A stretch of 64,000 bases of DNA from an uncultured Bacteroides sp. (GCF_963678425.1 NZ_OY782855.1:1922001-1986000); one strand, 5' to 3'. Positions 29,401 to 38,543 are shown, counted from the stretch's first letter. Numbers and translations: made by a program. The notes: generated by a model not told the origin, from the sequence alone.

Positions 29401-30768
29401 CAGACTGGCACGGTTTATTCCACCTCCCCAGGTAGCAACCCAAAGCTGGTTACGGTTATCCTGCGTAATAGCATACACAGAATTATGGCTCAGACTATTA
29501 TCATTTGCTGGCTGATGGCGGAAATGCACAAATCCATCAGTGCCTTTCCGGCGTAAACTGAGTCCCTGTTCCACATTACCTACCCAAAGATTTTCATAAG
29601 AATCTTCAAAAATGCTGCTAACCGGATTATCAGATAAACTACTTTCATCATACCGATTGTTTGTATAGAGCCGCAATTTTAAATTGCGACTCTCCATTTT
29701 ACCCATACCTCCAATTTCCGTACCAATCCATAAAATTGTTCTATCCACGAAAAGACAGTGAACAAAGTTACAGCTGGCAGCATGTTCAGAAGCCTGAATA
29801 GAATTCTCAAACCGAACAAAATTATCTGTTACAGAGTTATAGAAATTCAACCCTTTTAAGGTAGCAACCGCTAATTCCTGATTGTGTGTTACAGCCACAT
29901 CTGTAATATAATCCTGAGAAAGAGAATAAGCATTTCCATCCTGAGAAGTATACAATTTACATTTTTTGCTGCGCATATCATAGCGGTAAAGTCCTCTGTC
30001 CGTTCCTACCCATACCGCCCCTCTATAGAAACAGAAGCAATGAATTCGGGTCTGGTTATCAAATGAGTAAGATAAAAGAACCTTTTTCAATCTCAATTGG
30101 CCGCTTCTTTCGTGTGTCACTTTATATATGTCATGGCCATAGCCCACCCATATCTCTCCGTTAATCTGTTTTAATGCCGTGATGGAGGCTGAATGTCTTT
30201 CATACTTAGATTTAAGTGCCACGCAACTCTGAATTCGTCCGTCCGGCATAAAAGACAAGTGATACAAATTAGTCTGCGTTGCCAACCAGATGGATTCTTC
30301 TTTATCACGGACTACAAAGTAAACCGGTTCTTTTGAAAGATCCTCACTTTTAAATAAAGAGAAATCAATGAGATTCAAACGGTTAGTCTTCAGATTCAAT
30401 AGATCCAATCCGGCTTCGGAAGCAATCCACAAGCGGTTAAAATGATCTTCACATACCTGATTAATAAAATTGGAACGCAGACGAACTGTCGGCGACGTAA
30501 TATTGTAGTTAACAAAGGAATACCCGTCATAACGCGAAAGCCCATTGTGAGTAGACAACCATAGAAACCCCTGACTATCCTTATATATATTATCTATGTA
30601 ATTATGTGGAAGTCCATCATTTATGGTAATAGCCGAGAAGTTATACTGGTCCAGAATTTTTTGAAGTGACACCTGTCCAGAACATGGAAGTATTGTTCCA
30701 CACAGACAAGTCAGCCATAACAGGATACCTATGTTACCCCGCGCAATGTTATTTGTCATTTTTTTCAT
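26500..30768 (-). CDS. Hybrid two-component system regulator (periplasmic propeller sensor, kinase, receiver, AraC)
   Basis: One-piece inner-membrane sensor-regulator that activates PULs on oligosaccharide binding. Domains in order: signal or N-terminal membrane segment (about 10-32), two-component-regulator propeller repeats (about 45-740; e.g. DSQGFLWLSTHNGLSRYDG, NLWVGNVEQGLSL), Y_Y_Y domain (about 760-825), one transmembrane helix (about 828-850), kinase with the H-box THEFRTPISL (His 912), ATPase boxes (SNAIKFTPNGG, GTGIGLYLCKRIV), a receiver with phospho-acceptor Asp 1220 in VSDLMMPVMDG, and a C-terminal AraC helix-turn-helix (about 1320-1420). 1422 residues, all key residues intact. 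It sits between the two blocks of PUL 2, with its own promoter. Confidence 0.96.
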   Translation of the reverse strand: MKKMTNNIARGNIGILLWLTCLCGTILPCSGQVSLQKILDQYNFSAITINDGLPHNYIDNIYKDSQGFLWLSTHNGLSRYDGYSFVNYNITSPTVRLRSNFINQVCEDHFNRLWIASEAGLDLLNLKTNRLNLIDFSLFKSEDLSKEPVYFVVRDKEESIWLATQTNLYHLSFMPDGRIQSCVALKSKYERHSASITALKQINGEIWVGYGHDIYKVTHERSGQLRLKKVLLSYSFDNQTRIHCFCFYRGAVWVGTDRGLYRYDMRSKKCKLYTSQDGNAYSLSQDYITDVAVTHNQELAVATLKGLNFYNSVTDNFVRFENSIQASEHAASCNFVHCLFVDRTILWIGTEIGGMGKMESRNLKLRLYTNNRYDESSLSDNPVSSIFEDSYENLWVGNVEQGLSLRRKGTDGFVHFRHQPANDNSLSHNSVYAITQDNRNQLWVATWGGGINRASLNNASSLSFTHLNTKNSSLRSNYVGSLCFDKLNNGMWIGTAEGLCFYDQNRNSFTDIVLPSDRLPNNSLVNMLIDRKQRLWIGTHHGLIIIDLYSFAKNRRNVRYHYMEYKLDNPQSKLIEKICCIFEASDGTIWLGSDGYGVYRLEGIKEYPYKFTNLTIRNGLCDNTIFGIAEDKQHRLWFSTNNGLSCYTPKSRGFANYYQKDGLLSDQYYWNGYCRTKDGTLYFGGLDGMVGLDGVHATYRKHENRVIFTRLSVLGNDIMQGGNNYLDKSISWAKEVHLHERDKSFSLEFSALDYENAGKLKYYYRLKGFDDKWIECDSKRHFSSYTNLKSGHYIFQVKVQNPLNMSDSQITELSIVVSPFFYKTWWFFTLMLLVAALVVFYWYQWRISTYKEQKQVLTQKVKERTLELEEKMGVLSHQNDLLTQQKKQLLELSKRIQEITADKISFFTNITHEFRTPISLILGPIDRALKLSNNPEVVEQLNLAERNSKSLLSLVNQLLDFRKVESGRIMISKKQSNLSAFIQSVVMPFEAFARDRQIEVRSIIRTKDSFYKYDEEWMRKVLVNLLSNAIKFTPNGGQVNLYVYSYLDEKGQNNIYFSVSDTGVGVLKEDLDKIFDRFYQSRKNVKFHIYGQSGTGIGLYLCKRIVNEHGGRIYARNNHRTGVAIRILMPMEICQDQTIEEAPQLFIASDQNIAMPENTEQTENENDKLKKTILVVDDNPDMRIYVRSILCSEYNVVEAEDGAKALELLKMKNIDFIVSDLMMPVMDGIELSKRVKEDLSISHIPILILTAKVSDEARLESFRIGVDEYLQKPFNEELLLVRIHNIFNIRKAAQQQFDLQMDPGTLRIDEESRDSKFLNNVMQVIEDNYKDSNFDVNTFAEAMGISKTLLNQKLQNLVGKSTAKFIGNYRLKKAQELISINKVSKNMNVSEIAYSVGFNDPKYFSQCYLKKFGVLPSASLDD

Positions 30769-30808
30769 TTATGAACCGCGATCTCTATACGTTAAGGTTT
30801 ACGGAACA

Positions 30809-30841
30809 CAAATATACTTGTTTTTTGTTACAAACAACAAA
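30809..30841 (-). promoter_or_regulatory. Promoter of the hybrid regulator gene
   Basis: TATATTTG (30809-30816, minus strand) is an exact -7 box about 40 nt upstream of the start. A TTTG -33 element is at 30838-30841 with 21-nt spacing. It has no copy of the 21-bp-period operator, consistent with constitutive low-level synthesis of the sensor. Confidence 0.6.
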
Positions 30842-30874
30842 TTAAAGCACAAATTGCTTCTTGGCAGGAAGCTC

Positions 30875-31414
30875 CTATTCCACTGTCCAGTCTATTCCTA
30901 GTGGATTATCGATTACTTTATAGATGAGTGGCAGCGCTTCACAATCTACAATCCACATATTCGTCATATCTACATCAGCCAACACATGAATTAGTTTTTT
31001 ACCTTTATACTCTTGTGGATCAGTAACCTCTTCAACAACTCTCCGATAAGTCGTTTCGTTATAAACAAACCATCCTTTTTCTTTCAACGATTTCCATGAT
31101 TTACGTGAGATAAAGCCAAAAGTTTCATTCGCAGGTAATGCTACCTCACATCCATCAACAGGTTGCAACCAGCTCAGGCTATTGCCTTCTTCAACATTCT
31201 GCCTCCCCATTTTGTAACATCCCTTCTGCCAGTTAAAGTTGCGCAATACACTCCATTCAAAACGGATGGTATCCTGTTTTTCTGTAATACAAACGTCATA
31301 ATTACGAGTTTGCCCATGCAATTTAAAAACAAACTTATACTTTTCGTTTATCTGTGCATTAACAACCATAGTCAGCAACATGACAAACATTCCTAAACAT
31401 ATTATTCTTTTCAT
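30875..31414 (-). CDS. Small secreted protein of unknown function
   Basis: 179 residues with a signal peptide (MKRIICLGMFVMLLTMVVNAQ). I do not recognise the mature domain. It begins with beta-strand-like alternation (YKFVFKLHGQTRNYDVCITE), has two Trp-containing loops (FEWSVLRNFNWQKG), and ends CEALPLIYKVIDNPLGIDWTVE. It starts 10 bases after the GH92 stop, so it belongs to the GH89-acyltransferase-GH92 operon. A periplasmic accessory role is only a guess. Confidence 0.75.
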   Translation of the reverse strand: MKRIICLGMFVMLLTMVVNAQINEKYKFVFKLHGQTRNYDVCITEKQDTIRFEWSVLRNFNWQKGCYKMGRQNVEEGNSLSWLQPVDGCEVALPANETFGFISRKSWKSLKEKGWFVYNETTYRRVVEEVTDPQEYKGKKLIHVLADVDMTNMWIVDCEALPLIYKVIDNPLGIDWTVE

Positions 31415-31424
31415 CGTTGCATTT

Positions 31425-33704
31425 CTACATTTTAACCGAAGGTAACTCCTCTGTACCCCAATCAGATGGTTTATTTCCCATTTCTATAATCAGTTCTCCT
31501 CCTTGTGATAACTCATCATGGTTTATCCATGCCCGGTGAAGTTCCTTACCATTAAAACTTACACGTTGAATATTACAATTCTTTTCCGACAACTTTTTAG
31601 CTGCCACATGCAAACTCTTACCATTAGCCAAACGAATGGTATATTCACTTACCAAAGGCGAATGTATTAAATAATAAGGTTGCCCGGCATTCGGATAAAG
31701 CCCCATCATATGAAAAGCAAGCCAGGAAGACATAGCCCCGGAATCATCATTTCCAGGTAAACCACCGGGAGTGTCATTATAATTCCGTGTAATAATCTGT
31801 TTTATCCGTGCACTGCTTAAATCTGGACGTCCAATCCAATGATAAAGACATGGAGTTAAAAAAGATGGTTCATTATTTACATTATAATATCCTTTGTCGA
31901 AGAAAGTATCCAACCTACGACGGAAAGCTTCCTTTCCTCCACTTTTCTCAATCAAAGCCGGAACATCATGAGGTATGCTCAGTGAATATTCCCATGATAT
32001 ACCTTCATAAAAAAAAGTTCCCCACCATGGAGCATACCATGGAGATTCATTGGTTACCGGAGTATAACGGAATGTGGGATTTTGTACTTTGGAATGACCA
32101 AAAGGCAAATCATCCAGCCATTCTCCGGAAGCAGAACGAGGCATGATAAATCCCTTTACACCATCATATTCATAATTATCGCGCCATAAGTTTTTCCAGT
32201 TATCAGCCTTGCGAATATATTCTTCGTAAATATCCTTTTTCCCCAGTATCTTAGCTACTGTAGCTATGTTATAATCGTTATAAGCATATTCAACCGTACG
32301 ATTTCCGGCACGGTCAATACCCAATGGTACATAGCCCAGTCTGTTATATTCCAGTAATCCGCCGCGTCCTTCTTGCTCTTCATTACCTCCCGGAGGAACA
32401 GTCGCATCTTTCAGCATTGCTTTCAAAGCTAATTCATAATCAACACCTTTCAATCCTTTTACCAATGCATCGGCAATCACAACTTCTGCATTCGAGCCAC
32501 CCTGAGTACGACCATTAGCATTTCCACTACGAGCATCGGGCATATAACCATCCCGCTTATATATGTTTATGAGTGCATTAACTATATCAGTTTCTCTTTG
32601 GGGTGAAAGAATTGTAATGAGCGGACTAGAGGTACGATAGGTATCCCATATAGCATAAAAATCATCGTAATAAGGAGCATTATCCGTCCAAAGAGGATTC
32701 TCTCCGGTACGGTCAACCGGCATAATAAGAGTATGATAGAGGGCTGTGTAAAACATTCGTTTTTGTACTTCCGTTGATCCTTTTCCCAATTCTATACGTT
32801 CCAATAGTTTTTCCCATTGAAAGCGTACTTTTTCCAATTGCTGTTGGAAGTCCCAATGTGGAATTTCTTTGCGAACATTTTCCTGTGCCTTAAGCGAACT
32901 CAGAAAAGAGATACCAATCTTAAGTTTAACGGTACTCTCTGTACTTTCTTCTCCCCAAGAGATTACTGCACCCGTTTTCTTTCCCTCGTCAAACTGTGCT
33001 TTTTCAGTCAATGAGGAAAATTTATCTTTCCAGGTTAGTGTTTTTGTAAAAGGTTTATCGGCCACAGCATAAAAGTAAACCGTATAGGCTCGTCCATTGT
33101 TCCATCCTCCACGTATGCGACTATAACCACGAATTTCCGTATCTGATACAATCTCTATTTCTGAACCAACAAACTGTTGCGCTTCGCGAGCATCGGGAAC
33201 CGGATTCTCTCCCAAAAAGAAACCGGCATCTACCCTTAATGAGCGCTTACTCTCTTTTGGATAAGTAAATTGATAGAACGAGCATCGGTCAGAAGTAGTC
33301 AATTCTGTTTGAATGCCATTTTCATGAAAACGAGTATTGTAATATCCCAGCTCAATCTTTTCATATTCCCGCTTTGCCTCGTGGCTTTCCATATCAGGTT
33401 CTCCACAATAGGGCTGCACAAGAATATTTCCATATTTAGGTCCTCCACCGGTACCGCTTACGTGTACCTGAGCAAAACCGGTAACAACCTCTGGCATAGG
33501 TAACCAGCCGCTGTTTGGTTTGCAGGTACAATCCGGGCCGGGTTTTACCATTCCAAAAGGTGCCGACGGACCAACAAATACCCGTCCCAAACCTTCTGAA
33601 CCAATTTTAGGATCAACATATTTACCGTATTGAGCATATGTCATCAAAGAGAAACATAAGCACCATACAGAGAGAGAAACCTTTATCAATGCACGTTTAT
33701 TCAT
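31425..33704 (-). CDS. GH92 family exo-alpha-mannosidase, secreted (second copy)
   Basis: Second GH92 of the locus, only distantly like the first. Start at 33704 (MNKRALIKVSLSVWCLCFSLMTYAQ, signal peptide); an ATG four codons upstream is less likely. Motifs: YVDPKIGSEGLGRVFVGPSAPFGM, AIWDTYRTSSPLITI, VNNEPSFLTPCLYHW and GNDDSGAMSSWLAFHMMGLY. The segment after NEP differs from the first copy (SFLTP here, CHQIA there), a region near the active site, so a different linkage preference is plausible. About 759 residues. It is 25 bases downstream of the acyltransferase. Confidence 0.91.
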   Translation of the reverse strand: MNKRALIKVSLSVWCLCFSLMTYAQYGKYVDPKIGSEGLGRVFVGPSAPFGMVKPGPDCTCKPNSGWLPMPEVVTGFAQVHVSGTGGGPKYGNILVQPYCGEPDMESHEAKREYEKIELGYYNTRFHENGIQTELTTSDRCSFYQFTYPKESKRSLRVDAGFFLGENPVPDAREAQQFVGSEIEIVSDTEIRGYSRIRGGWNNGRAYTVYFYAVADKPFTKTLTWKDKFSSLTEKAQFDEGKKTGAVISWGEESTESTVKLKIGISFLSSLKAQENVRKEIPHWDFQQQLEKVRFQWEKLLERIELGKGSTEVQKRMFYTALYHTLIMPVDRTGENPLWTDNAPYYDDFYAIWDTYRTSSPLITILSPQRETDIVNALINIYKRDGYMPDARSGNANGRTQGGSNAEVVIADALVKGLKGVDYELALKAMLKDATVPPGGNEEQEGRGGLLEYNRLGYVPLGIDRAGNRTVEYAYNDYNIATVAKILGKKDIYEEYIRKADNWKNLWRDNYEYDGVKGFIMPRSASGEWLDDLPFGHSKVQNPTFRYTPVTNESPWYAPWWGTFFYEGISWEYSLSIPHDVPALIEKSGGKEAFRRRLDTFFDKGYYNVNNEPSFLTPCLYHWIGRPDLSSARIKQIITRNYNDTPGGLPGNDDSGAMSSWLAFHMMGLYPNAGQPYYLIHSPLVSEYTIRLANGKSLHVAAKKLSEKNCNIQRVSFNGKELHRAWINHDELSQGGELIIEMGNKPSDWGTEELPSVKM

Positions 33705-33728
33705 AGCTGAATGCATTCTCCTTTTTCT

Positions 33729-34826
33729 TTATATTTTAATATATATCTTCTTTTTATAAAGCGGATAACCTATAGCCCAGTTTAGTAATACAAAAACAAT
33801 TGCATAAACAAGAGAAGCTACATAATCATCGGGCACTACGGCATGAATACCACCAAACAAAGCTTTACTGATTCCGAAATCTGCAAAAACAATATTCATC
33901 AGTTCACTGATAACATATATAAAGAGCGGATTTACTCCAAACGAAACAAAGAAAGGTGTCCAGCCTTTATTGCCTTTGTCATCAATAACATACATAAACC
34001 ATGCCAGCAAACTGGTAGCCAGCCCGCAAGTGAAAAGCACCAATGTAGGCGACCATATACGTTTGTTCATTGGCAGTCCGTATGTAAAAAGCAGACCTAT
34101 GCTCATCAATACAAAGCCAAAGATAAACAAGTGAAGCATTTTATTTTTAAGATCAGAATGTTCCATCAGGATCTTTCCTCCCCAGAAACCAAGAATAGTG
34201 TGTGCGATGGACGGAATAACACCAAGCAACCCTTCGGGATCAATGGGACTCTTGTGATAGAGATGCGCAGCTCCAAACAAACCACGATCTACAATACACA
34301 GAATATTTGTTTCATCACATACATATCCGTTAGCTAACAGCAGCAAAAAAGCATATCCCACCAATAGTAAGCCAGCCAACCACGGAAGCCATTTGTGGCT
34401 AACCGTTACAGCCAGCAGCGAAACTATACCATAACACAATGCAATGCGTTGTAAAACGCCCGGTATACGGATATGATCGAAAGGAAGGAAATCGCCTTTG
34501 CAACAACCTTCAAACCAATAGATAGCCCATCCTATTAATAAGATAAGGCCAGTACGTTTCAAGATTTTCAAGGCTAGTGGATTTGACCACTTAAACTGAA
34601 ACTTTCGCAATGATATATAAGTAGACATCCCTACCATAAACAGGAAGAAAGGGAACACCAGATCGGCCAGTGACAAGCCATTCCAGGCTGAGTGACGCAA
34701 AGGTTCGTATGAAACCTTACCTCCTCCGTTATTTACCAGAATCATGCCTGCAACTGTTAGTCCGCGCAGCACATCGAGCGAAAGCAAACGTTTTTTTTGA
34801 GGTATATTGTTTTGTGTATTTTCCAT
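33729..34826 (-). CDS. DUF5009 / HGSNAT-like multi-pass membrane acyltransferase
   Basis: Inner-membrane protein of the family related to heparan-alpha-glucosaminide N-acetyltransferase (DUF5009). The N-terminal signature RLLSLDVLRGLTVAGMILVNN is followed by LADLVFPFFLFMVGMSTYISL and about ten hydrophobic segments. 365 residues. It lies 18 bases after GH89 and before GH92. In the lysosomal pathway HGSNAT acts next to the GH89 alpha-N-acetylglucosaminidase, so the pairing here is suggestive, but in Bacteroidetes this family also accompanies other PULs and its reaction is not established. Confidence 0.82.
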   Translation of the reverse strand: MENTQNNIPQKKRLLSLDVLRGLTVAGMILVNNGGGKVSYEPLRHSAWNGLSLADLVFPFFLFMVGMSTYISLRKFQFKWSNPLALKILKRTGLILLIGWAIYWFEGCCKGDFLPFDHIRIPGVLQRIALCYGIVSLLAVTVSHKWLPWLAGLLLVGYAFLLLLANGYVCDETNILCIVDRGLFGAAHLYHKSPIDPEGLLGVIPSIAHTILGFWGGKILMEHSDLKNKMLHLFIFGFVLMSIGLLFTYGLPMNKRIWSPTLVLFTCGLATSLLAWFMYVIDDKGNKGWTPFFVSFGVNPLFIYVISELMNIVFADFGISKALFGGIHAVVPDDYVASLVYAIVFVLLNWAIGYPLYKKKIYIKI

Positions 34827-34844
34827 TACTAAGAGTTTAACCGT

Positions 34845-37009
34845 TTAATTATTTCCTCCAAAAGCCTTTGCAAAGACCTCTTTTGCCACAGTTACACAAT
34901 CATTTTCAGGAGCAGAAGTATACGGATTAGTAGCCTTTGTCCAGGGTTCTTCCATGGAATAATAATCCAGTTCCACCATTGGTTTGCCATCGAGCACATC
35001 AGACAGTGTTTTCCAGTAAGCTTCCCAACGTTTATAATAGAAGTCTTTCAGGATACCATTCCACTCCTTGTGCGCATAGTCGCGCAAGCCTCCTTCATTA
35101 GCTGAAAAACGATTGCCCCATGTGGTAATCTGTACACGTGCATTCCATTCGTAAAGGTTCTTTTCTTCCTCGTTGTTGCCCAGGTTACGTGCCTTCTCAA
35201 TCCAGGTTCCTACACGGAACTCACTACGTGTGCCCAGCAATCTATCCTGAAAAAGTAATAAATCAAGGAACTCTTCAGAATCTTTTCTGAACGCTTTCTT
35301 ATCGAAACTCTTGAAATCGGCTATTGTACGGTTATAAACAATTCGTCCACGATCGGCAATCGATTGACGCACAATGTCCACCAAATCATATTCAAAATTA
35401 TTGTTTCCTTTGTACTTATCAGCAACCTGCAGCATTATTCTTGCAGCTTCTTCAGTGGTAGTAGGATCATAGTAATTCTCCATTTTCGACCAACTGGAAA
35501 CCTGGAAATTATTTAATGACGGACGTCCACAGAATATAGATTCATGAGTGCCTTGTTGGTTATTTCCCTGCGGACAATTTAATATGCCATCGGCTAATAC
35601 AGTCCATGCCTGCTCTATTGTATTGTTCTTCACTCCATATCTGGCTTTAAGATATCCTTTCAACCATTCCATTTTAGTAAACTTCTCAGGACGCCATGGC
35701 AACTCAGTCATCAGTTCAAACATCATCGGATTATTCTCAATACCTTCCATAGTCAGTCCAATGCCTTTCAAATGTGCAGCCTGCGGATTATTCTGTGTAA
35801 GATAGAAATTATCAAGCAATTGGTCCATGCGACCGTGTAATCCAACCTTTGCACCAAAATTCTCAAGCAGACAGAAAAGCCAGTCATGTTGCTTATATCC
35901 ACCTTCTCTGTACCAGATCGATGGTTTCATTCCCCACATTGGGCGACATTCACTGAAAAGGTCGAGTATCAGAAGATCTCCGTTCTTCATATTCTTTATC
36001 ATATCCTCGCGTGGATTTTCTGTCCATCCCTGAACCACCCACACAGCTTTAGGATTTACCTTTTTCATGGCATCCATCACAGCTTTTCCTGCAGCATCAA
36101 GATCAACTTTCTCTACGCCTTTTGCTTCGTGAAACGGATCCATTGAATAATAATTCGCCTTACCAAAAAGCGCTTCCTGTTCTTTGTAATACAAAGCTGC
36201 GATTTCTTTGAATCTGGCATCGGTAGGCTGAAGGAATGCAGGACGTAAATATCCATTCCACAACTCCGGTTCAGTCACATTCAATCCCAGTTTTTCTTTT
36301 GCGTCATGAGGTACCATTCCCGAATATCCTGGAAAAACAGGTTCAATGCCATACTCTCTCATGCGTTTCAATATCTTCTTTTGCAGAGCAGTCTGTTGTA
36401 TATACCATGAATCAGGATTCGGTCCTCCCCATCCTTCAAGGTTATTCATCTCCCACCAAGCCATAAACCCCGGTCCTGAAATGAATTTATTTATTTCTTC
36501 TTTGTTATAACCCAGTTTTTTGAGCATGTTAAACCATACACATTCCTCACCTACTACAGCAAGCGGCAAATTGATGCCGTGCAATGCCATCCAGTCAATT
36601 TCCTGTTCCCAACGTTTCCAATCCAGAAAGCCATGGAGTAAGAATATGTACAATAGTTGAAATCGTAGCGTAGTTTCAGCGAAGTCTCATGGCGTTCCTT
36701 ATTGATGACTCTCGGTAATTTGGCTGGTAATTTAGCCGTCATACCATTCCACGAAAGCTGCACTCCTACATAGTATTTAAGGTACCAGTTGATTCCTGTG
36801 GCCACGTTCACGTAATTATTAGCACGCACCAGCACCTGGTCGCCTTTCTGGTCAAGTTCAAAATAGTCGTTGTTGCCGCTTTTCTTTATTTCAATAGCAA
36901 TTTTTTTGGAAGCACCTTTATCAATGCGCTCTAGCATTCCGGTAATCGGATTGGCAAACAGCTGACATGTGAGCCAGCCCATCATGAGTATACAGAATAA
37001 TCTTTTCAT
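34845..37009 (-). pseudogene. GH89 alpha-N-acetylglucosaminidase with a single-base frameshift
   Basis: NAGLU-type enzyme split into two overlapping frames. The N-terminal part (from 37009, MKRLFCILMMGWLTCQLFANP) carries the GH89 N-domain and reaches LRYDFNYCTYSYSMAFW. The rest (frame ending 34845) continues DWKRWEQEIDWMALHGINL, the start of the catalytic barrel, down to the helical C-terminus. The join needs one extra G (TGG-GAT expected, TGGAT seen) near base 36623. The two parts add up to about 720 residues, normal for the family, and no other damage is visible. Either a recent mutation or a sequencing error. It leads the operon GH89-acyltransferase-GH92-small secreted protein. Confidence 0.85.
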
Positions 37010-37029
37010 AGTGTTTAACAATTTGTGGC

Positions 37030-37037
37030 CAAATATA
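37030..37037 (-). promoter_or_regulatory. -7 box of the GH89 operon
   Basis: TATATTTG on the minus strand is an exact TAnnTTTG match about 20 nt before the GH89 start. There is no clear -33 element; the PUL 2 operator core lies 31 nt further upstream. Confidence 0.55.
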
Positions 37038-37057
37038 AGGCTTTCTGTATTTTTTGA

Positions 37058-37088
37058 GGAGGAAAAACGAAAAATAAAAGTAGAAAAA
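37058..37088 (-). promoter_or_regulatory. PUL 2 operator upstream of GH89
   Basis: Plus-strand decamers GGAGGAAAAA (37058-37067) and AGTAGAAAAA (37079-37088) have a 21-bp period and flank CGAAAAATAAA (37068-37078), identical to the core at 26443-26453. Core-to-box spacing is 31 nt in both places. This ties the GH89 block to the SusC block as one regulon. Confidence 0.58.
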
Positions 37089-37652
37089 CAAACATAAAAG
37101 AAGAGTAGCCAGAAGATGTAGCCCTATTTACACGAGCGGAACAAACCGTAAATCTACAAAATCTACCGCCAATAAATAAAAAGCATAAACCGGAGTTTCA
37201 TCAACGCAACCTTTAATTATTTTGAGGAATGGGCATAGATTTTCTAAAGAAAGGAATCTGTTTGTCAAACACTCATACCTACTATTAAAATAGAAGGATT
37301 TCTAATAGCGCAAAACTAGCAGGAAACATTTCGTTAACAAACGTAAAACTGAGATTCCTCCACAGGGCTTTTAGGTGAAATAAATTATCGATAAACATAA
37401 TTTCAGCGAATTAATTTATTGACAATCAACGACGAAACACATTTTAACTCAAAATCAACCAGAAAAATCGAAATTTATCGGGTTATTTTATGTCCTACTA
37501 TTTTATTTTCAGAAATAAACAATTGATAATGAGGCGCGGGCAATTTTATCTCACCCTCTTAGAAAACAAAAAAATAGCATAGTTGCCCGCGCAGATATTT
37601 TAGTATCCAAATCCACTCTCAGCTATAACGAGTAAAGAAGAGAAGAAAGCGG
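37089..37652. other. Intergenic stretch between AraC gene and GH89 operon
   Basis: About 560 AT-rich bases downstream of the AraC gene and upstream of PUL 2. No convincing reading frame is seen on either strand. The only clear structure is the GC-rich inverted repeat at 37534-37592. Confidence 0.5.
37534..37592. repeat. GC-rich inverted repeat downstream of the AraC gene
   Basis: Perfect 10-bp arms GCGCGGGCAA (37534-37543) and TTGCCCGCGC (37583-37592) with a 39-nt loop, standing out in AT-rich DNA 60 nt after the AraC stop. There is no U-tract, so a simple terminator is doubtful; a paired binding site is possible. Confidence 0.45.
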
Positions 37653-38543
37653 TTAAATAACAATCTTTGTCTTTCTGTAGTTCTCCCTGAATTCTTTCGG
37701 CGAACAGTCTTTTTTCTTTTTGAATATCCGGTTGAAATTAGAAAGGTTATTGAATCCACACTCATAGCAAATTTCAGCAACAGATTTTGTGGAGTCAACA
37801 AGAAGGCGGGTAGAATATCCAAGACGAATATCTATAATATAATCTGAGAGATTTTTACCGGTACGAAGTTTGAAGAAACGGCTGAAAGATACAGGTGTCA
37901 TTCCAACCATATCAGCTAATTGCGTAAGTCTGATTTCCTCTTTATAATGTTCATTGATATAATCCTGCACTTTTTGCACGCGACGGCTATCAGAATGAAC
38001 ACCGATCTTGGCAAAAGAAGAGCTGGAAAGAGTACGTGCATTATCACAAAGCGATAGTTCATAAAGTATCGTCATAAACTTAATCACTGCATAAAAGCCC
38101 TCTTTCTCAGAAGCCAGCGTATCAAGCAAATGGTAGATTTTCAATATCGCAGACATTGGAAAACAAAGACCCTTCTGAGCTTGTTCAAGCATTTTCCGTA
38201 TGCTGTCAAACTGATTTTTGTTAATGAAACTCTTAAAAAAAACATCAGAAGAGAACTGAATGGTGATTTCCCGAATTTGTTCCGAATGGCATTCATGCTG
38301 TTCCCAAACGTGTTCAAGGTCTTTTCCTGTAATCAGTACCAAATCATACTCACCAATCACCTCAACCGAATCGCCTACAATCCGCCTCACGCCAGAAGCA
38401 TTCTCTGTAAAGTTGAGTTCATACTCCTGATGGCTATGAATAGGATAGGTAAATTCTTTTTTGTAACGTTCGGCAATATAAAAGCAATCCTTATCAGACA
38501 AAGGAGTTATTTCATGAATGATATGATTTGTGTTTGTATTCAT
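37653..38543 (-). CDS. AraC family transcriptional regulator
   Basis: Cytoplasmic one-component regulator of 296 residues. The N-terminal cupin-like sensing half (about 1-180) includes FTYPIHSHQEYELNFTENASG. The C-terminal double helix-turn-helix (about 190-290) includes IRLTQLADMVGMTPVSFSRFFKLRTGK and VAEICYECGFNNLSNFNRIFKKKKDCSPKEFR, both typical. It is monocistronic between PUL 2 and the core genes. Whether it controls the PULs is unknown; it is the only free-standing AraC protein in the window. Confidence 0.9.
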   Translation of the reverse strand: MNTNTNHIIHEITPLSDKDCFYIAERYKKEFTYPIHSHQEYELNFTENASGVRRIVGDSVEVIGEYDLVLITGKDLEHVWEQHECHSEQIREITIQFSSDVFFKSFINKNQFDSIRKMLEQAQKGLCFPMSAILKIYHLLDTLASEKEGFYAVIKFMTILYELSLCDNARTLSSSSFAKIGVHSDSRRVQKVQDYINEHYKEEIRLTQLADMVGMTPVSFSRFFKLRTGKNLSDYIIDIRLGYSTRLLVDSTKSVAEICYECGFNNLSNFNRIFKKKKDCSPKEFRENYRKTKIVI

